A stretch of 64,000 nt of DNA from Symsagittifera roscoffensis (GCF_963678635.1 NC_087065.1:26679254-26743253), one strand, 5' to 3'; numbered from the stretch's first letter, positions 25,580 through 38,114 are shown. Numbers and translations: made by a program. Notes: a model not told the origin generated them from the letters alone.

Positions 25580-25760
25580 ATTTGAGAAAACTGGATCCAT
25601 AGGTAAAATTTTTATTTCGCTGGGAAATCTGAAAATTAATTTCCATTTTCGAAATTACAAGTCGATCACGTTTTTCGTGACCATAACACTTTTGCTGTTC
25701 GATAGTGGAATTTGCCTTCCTTTTAACAATGGAAATGCACTGATTTAAAAAAAAATCACA
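25580..25760 (+). repeat. Dispersed repeat, 'ccgctggaaa' family (copy 3)
   Basis: Shares tttgagaaa, ataggtaaa, cgctgggaaa, gtcgatcacg and gaatttgcct in order with 13365-13520. Confidence 0.55.
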
Positions 25761-25849
25761 AGTCAAACCGCGAAAAATCAAAACTGAGCGTGAACAAATT
25801 TTAAGACTTTCATAAAACTAACCAAGCTTGAGAATTCTGGGTCAAAGGG

Positions 25850-26150
25850 TAATTTTTTTTATTCCGCTGGAACTTAAAATTCCTCAATCGAAACTATAAT
25901 TGGATCTTGTTAACTATTTCACCCACTTAATTGTTGATATTTTTGAAATGCATATTTTATACAGATATGGTTGTGCAGAAAATAATACATGCATAGGGGG
26001 GAAATAGTTATCAAGGTCCAAAAGGGGGGATAGTTAACAAGATCCCTAAAATTCAATCACGTTTTTGTGCTATTTGATTTTGTAATTGGATAGCGTAATT
26101 TATCTTTCTCCCAGCAAATGAATTTGGATTGATCTTAACAATTAAATCGA
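25850..26150 (+). repeat. Dispersed repeat, 'ccgctggaaa' family (copy 4), interrupted
   Basis: Blocks gggtcaaa, ccgctgga, aatcacgttttt, gtaattggatagcg and agcaaatgaat follow the family order, but the copy is split by the 144-bp inverted-repeat insert at 25902-26045. Confidence 0.55.
25902..26045. mobile_element. 144-bp MITE-like insert with perfect 16-bp terminal inverted repeats
   Basis: Left end GGATCTTGTTAACTAT, right end ATAGTTAACAAGATCC, exactly complementary. A second imperfect right-end copy (gaaatagttatcaaggtcc) lies inside at about 26000-26018. It interrupts a dispersed repeat, which supports its being an insertion. No clear target duplication. Confidence 0.6.
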
Positions 26151-26212
26151 AAGAGAAACCGAAAAAAAAACTTTGCTACTTTCGTCACTTCGTTCTATGA
26201 ACGTTAAAAGAT

Positions 26213-26270
26213 CAGCTTCTGGTCGGACTCAAACCTCGACCGTTGTCGTCCCAATCATCTCTACGTCAAA
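26213..26270 (-). repeat. tRNA-like fragment (possible SINE head)
   Basis: The minus strand has GGTTTGAGTCCGACC, a good B-box-like sequence, preceded by a possible anticodon arm. The acceptor stem is not formed. Confidence 0.3.
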
Positions 26271-26879
26271 ATAAGTAAACGAAACTTGGTAAGGTAATAA
26301 AGTAAGCTAATGAAGTTTGTGAATAAGTGTTGACATTAAAAAAAGGGTTATAAATGGCCATTGCTGAGCAAGTTGGCGGAGCAGAAAAATGCTTTTTGAA
26401 CCTTAAAACTTTCCTCAAGAAGGACATTCAACGAAGCCTATGATTCATAGGATCCATAATTCGGAGTCAATGTCAATCATTATTCATGACAATTTCGGGA
26501 AAATCCGAGTCTGATCTCACCAATACATGAAATACCGATCACATCAGCTTTTCTAACAATTTGCTGTTAAGCCAGGTGGGATGTCTAATTCTAGTGGCTT
26601 CCAACACCTATCTGAACGGCAAGCGCAATGCAAGAATGTCCTTGGTAACGCCCCCGAAGAAAGGTTCGCAGTTGACAGTTATAAGGCATCGGAAAAAAAA
26701 TAGTGCCTACCGTTAACAGAAAAGGCCATGTTTCAAACAGACGGCCATGTTTCAACCTGACTCGGGAAGTACAACACCCCAAATTAATTCATTTGTTCAA
26801 AAAAGCGCTACTTATGGCAAGAATAACTTTGAAAGCGATAAAAAAAAGCACTTGAATATTTTGTTTATTTGACTGAGTC

Positions 26880-27470
26880 CGAACGGAGCTTCGCACCATA
26901 AAATACAAGAAAGCCGGAAAAACCAAAAAAAAAATCGAATAAGTCAGAAAAACTAGATCAATCAAAACAAAGAAAAAAAATACGCGAAGACAAGAAAATG
27001 TAAAAGTATAATCGGAAGAAAATTGACCCAACGGTAACAAAGCCGAAGAAGCCTGTGCACAAACCCTTTGCCAAAAAGAATCAAAGATTTAACAACAATG
27101 AAAAATTTTCAAGTTCCCGTCCCTCTCAAAAACACACGCACACAAACACTTTTTTCCGCTCATCAAATGAGGCAAAATGAGCACACTAAGCCGCTATAGT
27201 AAGAGTCGACATCTATCAAGCCAAAACAAAAGCAAAGAACAAAAAAATGCCATTTTAGAAATTCGACAATTAACATTAAAAAGAAACATATTTCGAATAG
27301 GGCGGAAATTTAAAACGCTTCGAAGTATTTTTGTTGCAGTAAAGGGCCCACAGAGATAATTCTTACGATGCTTTATTACAGGATATAAGTCCTGTGAACA
27401 AGATTATTCATGGGGAAAATTCTAGTATCCGATTACAATACCCTTGCAAATCGCAACGGCAAAAAAAACT
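26880..27470 (+). repeat. Hairpin-ended dispersed repeat, copy A
   Basis: Ordered blocks gagcttcgc, acaagaaagccgg, actagatca, gcgaagacaa, gtccctctc, acacacgcacac, aaaatgagcacactaagccg, tatcaagcc, gtgaacaagattattcatgg and a terminal cccttgc..gcaa segment match 29890-30970 and, in parts, 35600-35720 and 37160-37720. Confidence 0.6.
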
Positions 27471-27714
27471 TCCAATTTTTTTGAAATATCCATATCACGG
27501 AGCTTAGCTTTAAGACTCTCATTCATTCAATCTCTTTTCACAGCCCTATAAATGATTATATAAACAGAAAGTTATATTGAGAGCGATAAAAAAGCAATTG
27601 CATTGGCCAAAATTTGCAAGACATGGCTAATTAAATTTAGGTGAAAATTAAATTTTGCCAGATAAGGCATTGCTCAAACATGCAAAAATTTGACGGTTGA
27701 ATATGTTTTTTGAG

Positions 27715-29210
27715 TCACTGATGTCCCAAATCTCTGAGCTCCTCTGCAACGTCTGGTACCTCGAGGACAGCTCGCTTGTGGCTTAAGTGAACGTCCTCGC
27801 TCATGCCTTCAGCTTCATTGGTTCTTCGATGTCTAGTATTGGTCTTCAGGTCAGCGTTGAGAAATTTGAATTGTGGTCCCCCACCCCTGACCTGGATACC
27901 AGCCTTCTCCCGCCAGAAATCACCGTCCAAAGGCTTGGCTTGAAGAACCTCGGCGCTCCAGTATCCGACAACCAAGAGTTTATCAGCGGATGTTTTCCAA
28001 GCGTGTCAAGAAGTGCACAAAACTCTTGGAGTTTATATGCTTGCTTGAAGACCCTCCAGTCGGAGCTTCACCTTCGCAGCTGCGCTGCGCTTCCGAAGAT
28101 AATTTTCAGCCTTCGGACCTGCGACCCCAGTTCCGTTTCCTCTCCCCTCTCAGATTTCGACAGCGCAGTTCACAATGCTCTTGAAGCAATAACCGGCTCC
28201 GCTGTTTCTGAGAATCAACATTTGCTCTTTGCTGCCAGTTTCGAAGGGAGTCTGTCTAGGCAGTTATGTCGACACCAATACCCTCGCTGACCAGATCATA
28301 AACAACTCCTCCCAGCAAGCCCCCGGCTTGGTTCAAAGCTGTCTCCGCCCTCCGAGGCCGGCCATGAACCAATTATTCAGTCTGTTCCGTGTTCTTTCGC
28401 ACCTAAAGCTCAAACCAAGCTCACCATCATCGCCAATGCTTCCAGCTGGCGTGGGTGTCGTGCTTCGGCCACCACGGAATGGGAAAAAGCCAGGTTGTTG
28501 TCCTGCTCTCTGGTCATTGGTGGCGACTGGTTTTCGCATGTCCCTTTGAAGGCCCTCGGTCTCTCCTTGTCTGCCGCTGAGTTCAGAGTCGACTTGCGTT
28601 TCCGGTTAGGCGTACCTCTGTTAAATTAAGAGTCTTCATACCTTAAGTGCTCCAAGAGCTTGGATGTCTTTGTCGATCACGCCCTCGCCGGTTCCTCCAG
28701 TGGTGACCGCATCCACCGCCACGACCGTTTACTCGACACTACCTACAACCTTGCCTCCAAACCCACCTTTTCTCCAGTCCTTGAGAAAGATTATCTCACA
28801 GAATCGAGTTCTCGTCCAGGTGTCATTTCCCTAGCTTCCTGGTCTCGCGGTCGTCCCGCCGCTTTGGGCGTCGCCGTTATAAGTTCCAGGCAGCCTGCCA
28901 CCCTCTCTCGTGCTGGAACTTCTGCCGGTTACGCACTTGAAATATCTGACGATCGAAAAATTGCAAGCATGTCTCAGCCTGCAATGAGGTAGGTTTCACT
29001 TTCATTCCTCTATCCGCTGAAGCTTCGGTGGCTGGTGCCGTTTAGCCAGCAAGAATCTCTGCCGTGTTACCTCTATGGCTGCCTTCCGCTCCGCCAATCG
29101 TGACGCGCGAATAACTGCTGCGTACCTTTTACGGTTGTTTTCTGTCGTTTTGCAAAAAAGGTAATGCGACGCTACTGCTGGCCAGGTATTGGTGTTAACG
29201 GTTCAGCTCC
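27715..29210 (+). mobile_element. Decayed non-LTR retrotransposon remnant (RT thumb and C-terminal region)
   Basis: A GC-rich island in AT-rich DNA. In successive frames it reads like the C-terminal part of a retroelement polyprotein: LPPEITVQRLGLKNLGAPV, then FSLRTCDPSS and ALEAITGSAV, then ALGLSLSAAEFRVDLRFRL, VDHALAG...SGDRIHRHDRL and RPGVISLASWSRGRPAALGV. The last part resembles a restriction-like endonuclease layout, but Gly stands where such enzymes carry acidic residues; that reading is inference. Several frameshifts and stops show it is dead. The 5' part is missing. Confidence 0.65.
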
Positions 29211-29889
29211 TCACTGCCCACTCACTATTTTATCACCTGAATTTTGTTAAATTGTGAGGTTATACTCGGTTTACTGATCTATACAACATTGGATACCTTA
29301 TACTTGTTTCGAATTTAACGGTTGAAAAGGAATATGAATAAAACAAAAAGCTAGAACATGACGATATAGTAAAACCTGGCTGATTAAAATCCGAGACGAA
29401 CCGGAGATTGGTAAAACTTTGTAAAACCTGGCTAATTAATATCAGAGGCAAAGCGAAGATTGTTACAAAAAACCTATATTTACAGATAGTTTGTCCCGAC
29501 CTATGTTCATTTTCAGGAAAACACTAGATGAATATTTTAGCAAACAAATTTAGAGATAACAAAATTTGAAACTTCAAGGTTCCCCAGCTATTTTAAACTT
29601 GATCCCTCTTCTGAAACATAAAAATCTGTTTTCACTCTTCAAGCGACGACCAAACAAAATAAAACTTAGAGAGCCTAATCCAAAAAACAGTTGGTCAAAC
29701 TGGAAAACTCACAATGACCTTCGCTAATAGTAGAAAAAGACGTTCAAATCAGAGAAAACTCCATTACTCAATCCAACGATAAATGCAGCTCAATCCACAT
29801 TTCCCAAAATAAGAATCAGGTGTTTACGAGGAAAAAAATTATTTTCAGATTACAATTCAGATTAATCTAGCAAGGTAAAACATGTACAC
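29211..29889. other. Intergenic, AT-rich
   Basis: No gene seen. A pair of related lines at 29370-29460 (aaaacctggctgattaa / aaaacctggctaattaa) is a short direct duplication. Confidence 0.45.
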
Positions 29890-30970
29890 AGAAGCGAAGC
29901 TGCGCATCGCATTACTTGCGATACAACACAAGAAAGCCGCTAAGCCGGAAAAAAATTGAAAATGTCGTAAACACTAGATCAAAATACATAAAGCTCGTTT
30001 TAAAAAAACGCCGAGACAATACAATGTAAAATTAACCTACGAAAAAACAGTTACGAAGCGACGACAAAACGGAAAACACCTTAGCAGAAACCCTTCAAGC
30101 CAAAAAATAACCAACAAGACTTAAGACTCATAAAAAATATTAAGTCCCCCTTGCCCTCAATAAACACACAATTATTTAACTTTGTTTGCTTGTCATATAA
30201 CACAAAATGAGGCCACTCAGCCGATACAATATAGACCGAAACCTATTTAGCCAAAACAAGAAAATGACAAAAAAAAGCTAATTAAAATTCAAAAAACTTA
30301 TTAAGTCCCCCTTGCCCTCAGAACACCCGCACACACGCACATACAATCTTTATTCGCTTCTCAATAGACACAATATGAGAAAATTAGGTCAATTTACCAT
30401 AAATTGAAACCTATCAAGCGGAACAAAAAAAAAACTAACCGAAAAAAAAATTGTTTTCATCAAATCTATAATTACGTTTCCATTCAAACAATTCAAAAAT
30501 AGGACACCAACCCGATTAAATATCAGCCGAAATCATTTGGCCGGAATAAAGTTTTTAAGCGATACAAAAAAGAAACTACACGATGTCAAGGTAAGTAAAA
30601 TTACAAACAGCAGAAAAATTCGATTCAATTAAACAACTACAATGTAATTGGCGTACAACAAAAAACAATTCTACGATGTGGCAACTAGGCTGACAAAACA
30701 TAAGCAGACAAATGGTAGGCAGACAGCTTTTTGACACGGAAAATTTTCCGTTTGAAAAAAGTCCTGTCAGCTTAGAACCCAGGCACTTTACCGTCCCAGG
30801 CGTATTCGTTACTTCCATAACAAGTGCGATGGAGACTCAGAGAAATTTGAATTTATTATTAACTGAACCTAGAGTTACCATTTCAAAATTTGACCATTAA
30901 GTGAATCAAGTTATTCACGGGGGAAAAATCTAGTAACCGATTGCAATACCCTTGCTTATCGCAAGAGTAA
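29890..30970 (+). repeat. Hairpin-ended dispersed repeat, copy B (longest), internally duplicated
   Basis: Begins with gcgaagctgcgcatcgc, a near-hairpin, followed by cattacttgcgatac and acaagaaagccgctaagccgg. The block tta-agtcccccttgccctca plus gaggccactcagccg occurs twice (about 30150 and 30300). The copy ends at tctagtaaccgattgcaat followed by cccttgcttatcgcaagag, a stem-loop. A tRNA-like SINE body sits inside at 30670-30830. Confidence 0.6.
30670..30830 (-). repeat. SINE-like repeat, copy 3, inside copy B
   Basis: Contains gatgtggcaactaggc and aagcagacaaa, as at 14545 and 7620. The tRNA-like head is poorly preserved. Confidence 0.35.
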
Positions 30971-31204
30971 ATAATAAGATAGATTATTTCAAGATAACTT
31001 TTTAAACAATTTTTCTAAAATTGTGTGGTTTTCTTTGCGAGTAAAGGGGAAAGCACAAAACTGAGCTTATAATAGCATTTGCTTAAACACAGGGACGAGA
31101 AACACAAGCGAGGAAATGCAAAAAAGAGCTCTGATCAGGCAAAACAAAATAAAAAGATAAAAAACACACCGAAAATGCAAATTCGACCAAAAAAAAACTA
31201 TTTC

Positions 31205-31290
31205 AATGTTCCGGATTTGAATCTCCAACTTGTTGATTAGGAGTCTCTCGTCCTCACATTTGCGCCACGATCGCTTTGATGTAAGCTAGT
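31205..31290 (-). repeat. tRNA-like pseudogene or SINE head, tRNA-Arg-like
   Basis: The minus strand reads CGTGGCGCAAATGTGAGG (A-box-like), GAGACTCCTAATCAAC in the anticodon position and GGAGATTCAAATCC (B-box-like). The order and spacing fit a tRNA, with CCT in the loop, but the stems have mismatches. Confidence 0.45.
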
Positions 31291-34200
31291 GGCCCAGCTG
31301 AAGCAGGATATACCTGTTTCAAAAAATTAACCTTTGAATGTATTGATACCTATATGGGTAATTTTCGAAGTTTCAAACAACGGACACGCAAAACCCTAGA
31401 GACTTCCCTACTTAAATAGGGGATTAGCCGTTCGACTAAAAGAGAAAACTATTATTCGCTCTTTCAACTGAATTCTTTTTTAGTTTCGAAAAATGTGAAA
31501 AAAAGCACGTGACTTGCATCTTATGCAGAGAAGACTTTCACACCCTGATTTTTATATTGAATTCTTAATTATCAGACTTAGCTGGTAATTTTCGTGAAAA
31601 AAAGTTTGATATGTCTACAAAAACGGTTAAAAAATCCACAAAATGGACTTTTGCGACAACCTTATCGGCTTTTCTTTAAAAAAACAGGGTAAAACACATT
31701 GAACATGGAAAATCTAAGCACCATGTTAGTTTAATTGAAGTAACAACCTCAAATCATCGGGTAAGTTTTTGAAAACAGAATAGGTTTCCAAGAAACCGGG
31801 CAAAACTTCAAAAAAAACTTCTGAGGACATATTTTTTCAAAAACACAGGGCATAGCTAGCCACTTACACAGAAAGATTCGCATAATTGTTTTTACTTCTT
31901 TCGGTTCAACCCTTAATCTCCGATTTCGCAGGGTAGTTTTTGAGAAGTCAGTTTTAGAAATTAGGAAAAGGTTAAAACTTTAACCGAATTTAGGGAATAG
32001 CCGCTTAACAAGAGATCCCCATGATTTGTTCTTTTGAATGAACGTTCATCTCAGATTAGCGCATTTAAAATTTGAAATGAAAAAAAAAAATCAAAAACGA
32101 ATAGGTCAAAAATCCCCTTCCAAAACTTTCGAAGGCCGTAGAACGTGGGTAAAATAATACAGACTAGCACAATACGCAGGCACCTTAAATAGCCGCCAGT
32201 TCGTCGATTTGTACCATTTTTTTGAACATCGGTTCAGTTGTTTTTGAGAAATGAAAATTCTGCGAAAACATCAAATCCCATATATTTTCATAATACCTGT
32301 TGTTTTCAACGTGACCTTACACTAGCCATAGATAAGGCCGCATCATATGCTATCATATTGCATTTGCTCAAATATGATTGAATTAAAGTTAAACCAAAAG
32401 TGCCACCAATGAGCACTTTTATTTGCGACTTAGGTTGGAAAAAAAACCTTGTAATAATACACTACGCTTCGCATGTGTAAATATGCATATTCTTGGAATT
32501 TACTCAATGTTTTCATTTCATTTTAATTATTTTTACAGTATCAACAGCAGAAACGAACAAGAATAGCTGGTTCCTAGCGCAATGTTCTGAATACATCGAA
32601 AAAAAAACGAACAACTAAGTTTTTCAAATTACGGTCGTTTCTTGTGCGTAGTGTGATGAGAGAAACATACACCGGCATAAAAAGTTAGTAAATTGGGCAC
32701 AATCGTCAACAGTTGTCTTCAAAATTTAAAAAAAACAAGCAATTTCCTAGAAAAAAAAACACTTACATAACGAACAAAAAATATTTTAATTGCCTAAGAT
32801 ACTTTAATTGCCTAGGAAGCGCTAAGCCAAGCTACTAAAACTAGTTTTTGTTTAGCATAACCAAGTTTTTAGCTAGCCTAAAAAACCAATTTACATTTAA
32901 CGAAGGAATTTTAAACCGGTTTTTTTCGAAATTCTTTCATTGTCGTTCAAATCACGACTGAAATTGCTTTAATATATTTCACTTGACTTATTTGGATGAT
33001 TAATTGTAATACCTGATTTTGCGCGGAAAAACCAAAAAATGAAGGTAAAAAAAACTTTTAAAACAAGGATAGCCGGTTCCTGTGCAAGAAGCACTGAATG
33101 TTTCGACCATATTCATTAACAACTACAATTTTTTTTCCAATTGCGTTATTTTTTTTCTCAATTTCGGTTTGATCAATGAATTCAAAGAACGCCTAGAACT
33201 ATTTAGTGAAAAAAATGATTACATTTGACAACAGTTTCCACGTGAAATGAATATTTAAAAACATTCTGCTTGCCTTACTTGCTATATATTGGACTATCAA
33301 ATTTTGAGCCCGACATTCTCGACAAATTTTTTATGGTTTTTTTTTGCCCAGAAGAAGCAGAGCTTCGTGCCATTTGTGATAATTTAAGATATGCCATGCT
33401 TCAAGCAAGTGTACATATCGCTCGGATCACGAATGAAAGACCTTGCTGATGATATACCAATCAACCCTGGCCTTTATTCGTAATAACTGATTTAGCTGGA
33501 AAATGTGAAACCACAACCTACGACAAAATTTCTTCACATTCGGACAACGAGAGTGCTATCAAATGGAAAACATTTCAATTGCAGATCGGATAAGGAAAAT
33601 AAAATTTAAATCTCAATGTCCAGAAAAACTAGTCTAAATACTTCTTTTACAAGATTTTTAAATGAGAGGTCACTCACCGCCTATTTTCAAAAGACTCATA
33701 AATGTGAACATCAAATTTTTCGTTCGTTTTTATAATTTTCTCATTGATGTGATTACACTTGAAATAGGCAATCATTGCAATTGTGGACAACAATCAGGTT
33801 GTATAGACTTCTTTCAAGCCGTCCCTTAATTAACAATATTGCGACCACTCATTTTCAGTTTACATCAAGTAAAAACTACCAAATTACTTGAAAGCCATTC
33901 AATACGCTGATAACAAACTGCTTTCCTTGAAAGCCAAGATCATGAATGCGGTTCAAATTAGCTGTAAATTTGTTGTGACAACTTATAACACTATTTCAGA
34001 AAATATTTACCAAAAATGAATGATCAAAAGTTCATTTATTTTAGAAAAGTGGGCAAAATTCATGAAGACAAAAGGACTTCTTTGGTAATGAAGATGAAGC
34101 AAGACTGCTCGAATCAGGGCGAAGCCCTGAATGTTGCGACTGCCTTTTAAGGTTATGGAGCAGTAATAACATTAAAAAATAAATGTAATGAAATAAAATG

Positions 34201-34886
34201 AAATTTTTTTTCTATAATTTGAAATTTTTTGTGAAAATCATCCCCCCACACGCCATATAAAGTACAAAAAGATAGATTTCGCTCATTGTAACAAATCAAT
34301 TATGGCAAACAAGCTTCTTTCAACCACCAACTTGGAACGATTTCTCAGACGGATTAAATCTCCGCTAACGCGTTATTAGCGCGAAACATATCGCGCGTTA
34401 ATTGTCACAAATTGGCCAAAATAGCAATCTTTAAACACTCATAACTTTACGGGAAATTATCACAGGTGAAATTTCTTTTCAATTTTAAGCTCAGAACAAC
34501 AACACCTTTCAAATGATATAAAAAAAACTCCGTCAAAAATGGATACTTAAAAAGTCGAAATTTGTCTGAAGAAAAAAACCCACCCCGAGCACAAATATTC
34601 CGTTACTTTCGTATCGAAAGTCGGAACAATAATTGGAGGAAAACTATTCGTCAAATATCTCTTTGAGTTACTATTGATCGAAGTCTAATCTATCAGCAGC
34701 AAATCAAAAGATTCCTTATAAAATGACGTGTGGTATTAAAACATTGCAATCCATTAAAAAGCATACACAACAACAGCGATATTACTCATAATGAATGCAC
34801 AAGTTATGACACATTTACTCTGTCCAGCCGTTTTACCCAATGAAACATCAAAGCACCAAATAGTAGCACTTGAGAAACAATTAAGC
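31291..34886. other. Intergenic, AT-rich, no gene seen
   Basis: No ORF of interest. 32920-33110 is a further copy of sequence seen at 24350-25330 (caaaccggttttt; gattttgcg; agccggtt-ctgtgcaag). A fragment at 33355 (gaagcagagcttcgtgcc) resembles the GC-hairpin repeat start. Confidence 0.45.
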
Positions 34887-34894
34887 TTAGTTGT

Positions 34895-35350
34895 GGGGCC
34901 TAGGAAATTAGACGATAAGCAATTTAGACGGATGCTACAAAAACGAAATTAGACGGAATTTATTTTTTACATATCTGGCATTTTAGACGAAAGGGAAAGG
35001 GCCAACAAAAATTTTTCTTAAGAGTCAAGTTTCACAAATACAAAAAGAACATAAAATGTCAATACCTATCAGAACAATTAGTTTAAATGAACATCAAATG
35101 TCAAATCTGAATATTACAGGAGAGTTTTGAATTGAATAAATTATGCATGATTGATTTGTAAAGTTTTTGGCCACCGAAATTGAACTGTTGTCTACAAACA
35201 ATTTTATTTTTCTAACGCAATTTGTGTGCAAACAAAGTTAATTTCTCTCACTTTCGTCTATTTTCTCACAATTGCAGTTTTGCAAAACCGTCTAATTTCC
35301 TTTTAAGTACCTCCGTCTAATTTGCTTATCGTCTAATTTATCAACCCCCC
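34895..35350. mobile_element. 456-bp MITE with about 65-bp terminal inverted repeats and 8-bp target duplication
   Basis: Ends GGGG...AAATTAGACGATAAGC and its mirror. The motif AATTAGACG is repeated three times within each terminus. Flanks are ttagttgt (34887-34894) and ttagtagt (35351-35358), seven of eight identical. No coding capacity. An 8-bp duplication with GG termini fits Merlin- or P-like or unusual hAT elements; the superfamily is left open. Confidence 0.75.
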
Positions 35351-35358
35351 TTAGTAGT

Positions 35359-37159
35359 ATAAACTAGTTGTAACACCGTATTTAATGCAATTCCGCGTCA
35401 GATTTGAAATAAAGTATAAGTGATCGCAGACTAAGCTCTTTTTAGTATGCAAACTAGGATGCGTATTCCCAATTAACTGGACTATTGAAATCATCAGTAA
35501 CCGCACATTGTCGAAATAAGACTCTCATCTTCAAATAGCGACGTTTAACCATTTCTATTTTTCTTGAGAACTGTTTCAATACTCGATCGACATACGAGAA
35601 AAACACAGAGGCAAAGCTGAGCTTCGCTCTACTTGCGATACAAAACAAGAACGCTGTTAATTCGAAACAGAAAATATCAAAAAACTAGATCTCTCGAAAG
35701 GAATAAGCCTAAGTTTGAAACAAAAACATTTAAGACTTTTCCTGAAAAAAAACCATCGCGAACTATATAAGAGTCTCAACTACGTTCATCGACTCTTAAA
35801 CACTAGCCACCAATAAAGCAGCTAAACATGCTAATAGTACACTAAAGGCATCCACAGTAATTTTGCATGTAAAAATGGGCAGCATAAAGCCAAATTATGT
35901 TTCAATTAAGCATTTCAAAAAACTGCCAGATATAATGAGTAGGAGGTTTTAAGAAATATAGTTTTAATTATTGTACTGTTGTCTGAAACAATTCGCTTTT
36001 TCGGTTGAATTGATGAATTAAAAACGCTATCCGAAATCCGTAAAGGTGCTATCAAAAAAGACACTTATATTTGGGACTTAGAGTGAGAAAAAGAACAGCC
36101 GCACTATTTATTACACAACGCTCGCTGCAACTAGCCTGCGTAATAAACTTGATGAAACTGTTTATTAGATTATAGCCCGAATAATAAACAGTGAAAAATG
36201 GTTTTCAAATAGTCATTTTGCCATTTAATGAGAGAGCAGAAGCAGTTTGAAACTTTGGACTAAAAATATTCTTCGGAAAGCTAATATTCTAAGCTAGGCC
36301 CTCATATAAGTTTCCCCTAGCTTCAAAAATAATACAAAAACTACTCAGCTACGAAATAAAAATTAACTCAGATTTTGGCATTTTACTGTCTAAGCGCTTA
36401 ACAAAGGTTTTAGTTCTTACTTATGTGAAGGTACACCTACATGTATGACTAGCTTATATCCATAGTTTTTCAACGAAAACTTTTTAAGTCCAACGTTTCA
36501 ACTGCTTCGGCTGTTTACGGGTATTTTCTCTGACGACCTCTAATTAAAGGCCAAAGGACCCCTTGGGAAATTTTTTTAAAGATTTTTCCATCCTGCTATA
36601 TTCTACGCAGAGGCGAAGTTGCACTTCACATACACAAGCAGAAATATGACCGATAACGCTAGTGGGAAAAACTGAATGAGTAAAACTTTGAGTCTACATA
36701 ATTTCTTAAGTGACGCACTCCAATTATGAGTCTATATAATTGCTAAGGCCGCAAGCCAATTAGGACGCATTTGCAGTACCAGTCACTTCGAAAAAAAAAG
36801 AAATTCACCAACTAACATGCCTCAATTTCTAGAGCGGACGCATTTTAACTAGTGTACGAAAAAGTTCATTAAAAACATCCGACCCTTCCCAGGTTCTAAC
36901 ACTCTTATTTTGATGCGGGTCTACTTCCCTACCTCTACGCTACCGATCCATGATACCTTGAAGCTAAAGTGCTATTTGTAATAGACGGTGTTAATATCCT
37001 TAGCATTGGCTGTACATATTGATCAAAATGGGCACTTTCACAAACAACACATTTTGTCGCAACAATATTTGCGTCGCAACAATATTTGCAACTTAGGTTG
37101 GGAAAAAAGAGAGTTCATACTAGCACACAAGCTTTGCTTGTGTAATCAAGTGGTAACAA
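35359..37159. other. Intergenic, AT-rich, repeat fragments
   Basis: 35600-35720 is the 5' part of the hairpin-ended repeat (gagcttcgctctacttgcgata). 35720-35810 shares actacgttcatcgactctt with 13640. 36600-36660 is another 5' fragment (agaggcgaagttgcacttc). No gene supported. Confidence 0.45.
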
Positions 37160-37720
37160 ATCCAAAAATACCTTAGGAAAAACCCTTCCGGCCGAAAAAA
37201 TTCAAAAAAAAGATCAAGTCTCCTCGCCCCCAAGCAGACACAAACTTTATTCGAGCATTCAATGAAACAGTATGAGGCCACTAAGCCGATATAATGTCGT
37301 CCGAAATCTATTTAATGAAAAAAAAAGAAAATAATAAAAGCCGAAACAATCAAAAAATTTTAAGACTAAAAAAAATTATTCAGTTCCCCTAGCCCTCAAA
37401 ACACATACACATAAAAAATCGCTCGTCGAACAATATAACGCAACATAAAGTTACTAAGCCGATATAATACAGGCCGAAACCTAACAAGCCGGGAAACTTT
37501 CGAGTTGAGAAAATTTCAGCCAACATAAAAAGATTAATTCGAATAACACAGATATTTAAAAAGCTAACACGAACAAAATATATCTGTAGCGGTAAATCTG
37601 TTGCTATCAAAGGCTTCCAGGAAAGTAGTCAAGATGAAAACACTCTTGCGAACAAAGTTATTTACGGGAAAAAATCTAGTACCTGATTGCAACACCCTTG
37701 CTCATCGCAAGGGTAAAAAT
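37160..37720 (+). repeat. Hairpin-ended dispersed repeat, copy C, internally duplicated
   Basis: Two successive units with gag-or-agt-ccactaagccgatataat (37275 and 37450). It ends with tctagtacctgattgcaac and acccttgctcatcgcaagggt (37690-37715), a perfect 8-bp stem with a 5-nt loop. Confidence 0.6.
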
Positions 37721-38114
37721 GCTCCAACAGAATACAAATAAAACTTTTTGAAAAATCATAATCTTAACTTGGAATATGAAGCTCTAATAGCTATGGAAAG
37801 ATATCATGGAAAAAATTAAACTTCATTTGACTTAAAATTTTGTTTAAAATTTTAAGAGCTTTTGTTTAAAATTTTTATGCTTTATTTTGTTTCAACGATG
37901 TACATAAACATCACTTTAAATATTTGTACATTCATTATGAAAAAAACTCTTCGGTTTTCAATGTATTCGGAACTGTCTGAACTATTGCTTCTATTGATTA
38001 TTTCCTCTCAGTTATCAAAACGTGCACAGCCAAAAACAGCGCTACAAGTTGAACCGTTCCCCCAAAGAGAAATACATAACTGCTCGCTTTAAAAAATTGC
38101 TAGAAAAAAATCGT

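Larger units (their letters stand above)
23468..26880. other. Intergenic, AT-rich, repeat copies
   Basis: No supported gene. ORFs at 23779-24114, 24115-24351 and 24565-24795 have no recognised domain. 24350-24410 and 25150-25330 recur with the same order of blocks at 33060-33110 and 32920-33040. Two copies of the 'ccgctggaaa' repeat lie at 25580-25760 and 25850-26150, the second with a nested MITE-like insert. Confidence 0.5.

Noticed and set aside
27120-30420. CRISPR-like repeat-spacer array (recurring actaagccgata blocks)
   Set aside because: Spacing is irregular and the blocks belong to a eukaryotic dispersed repeat.
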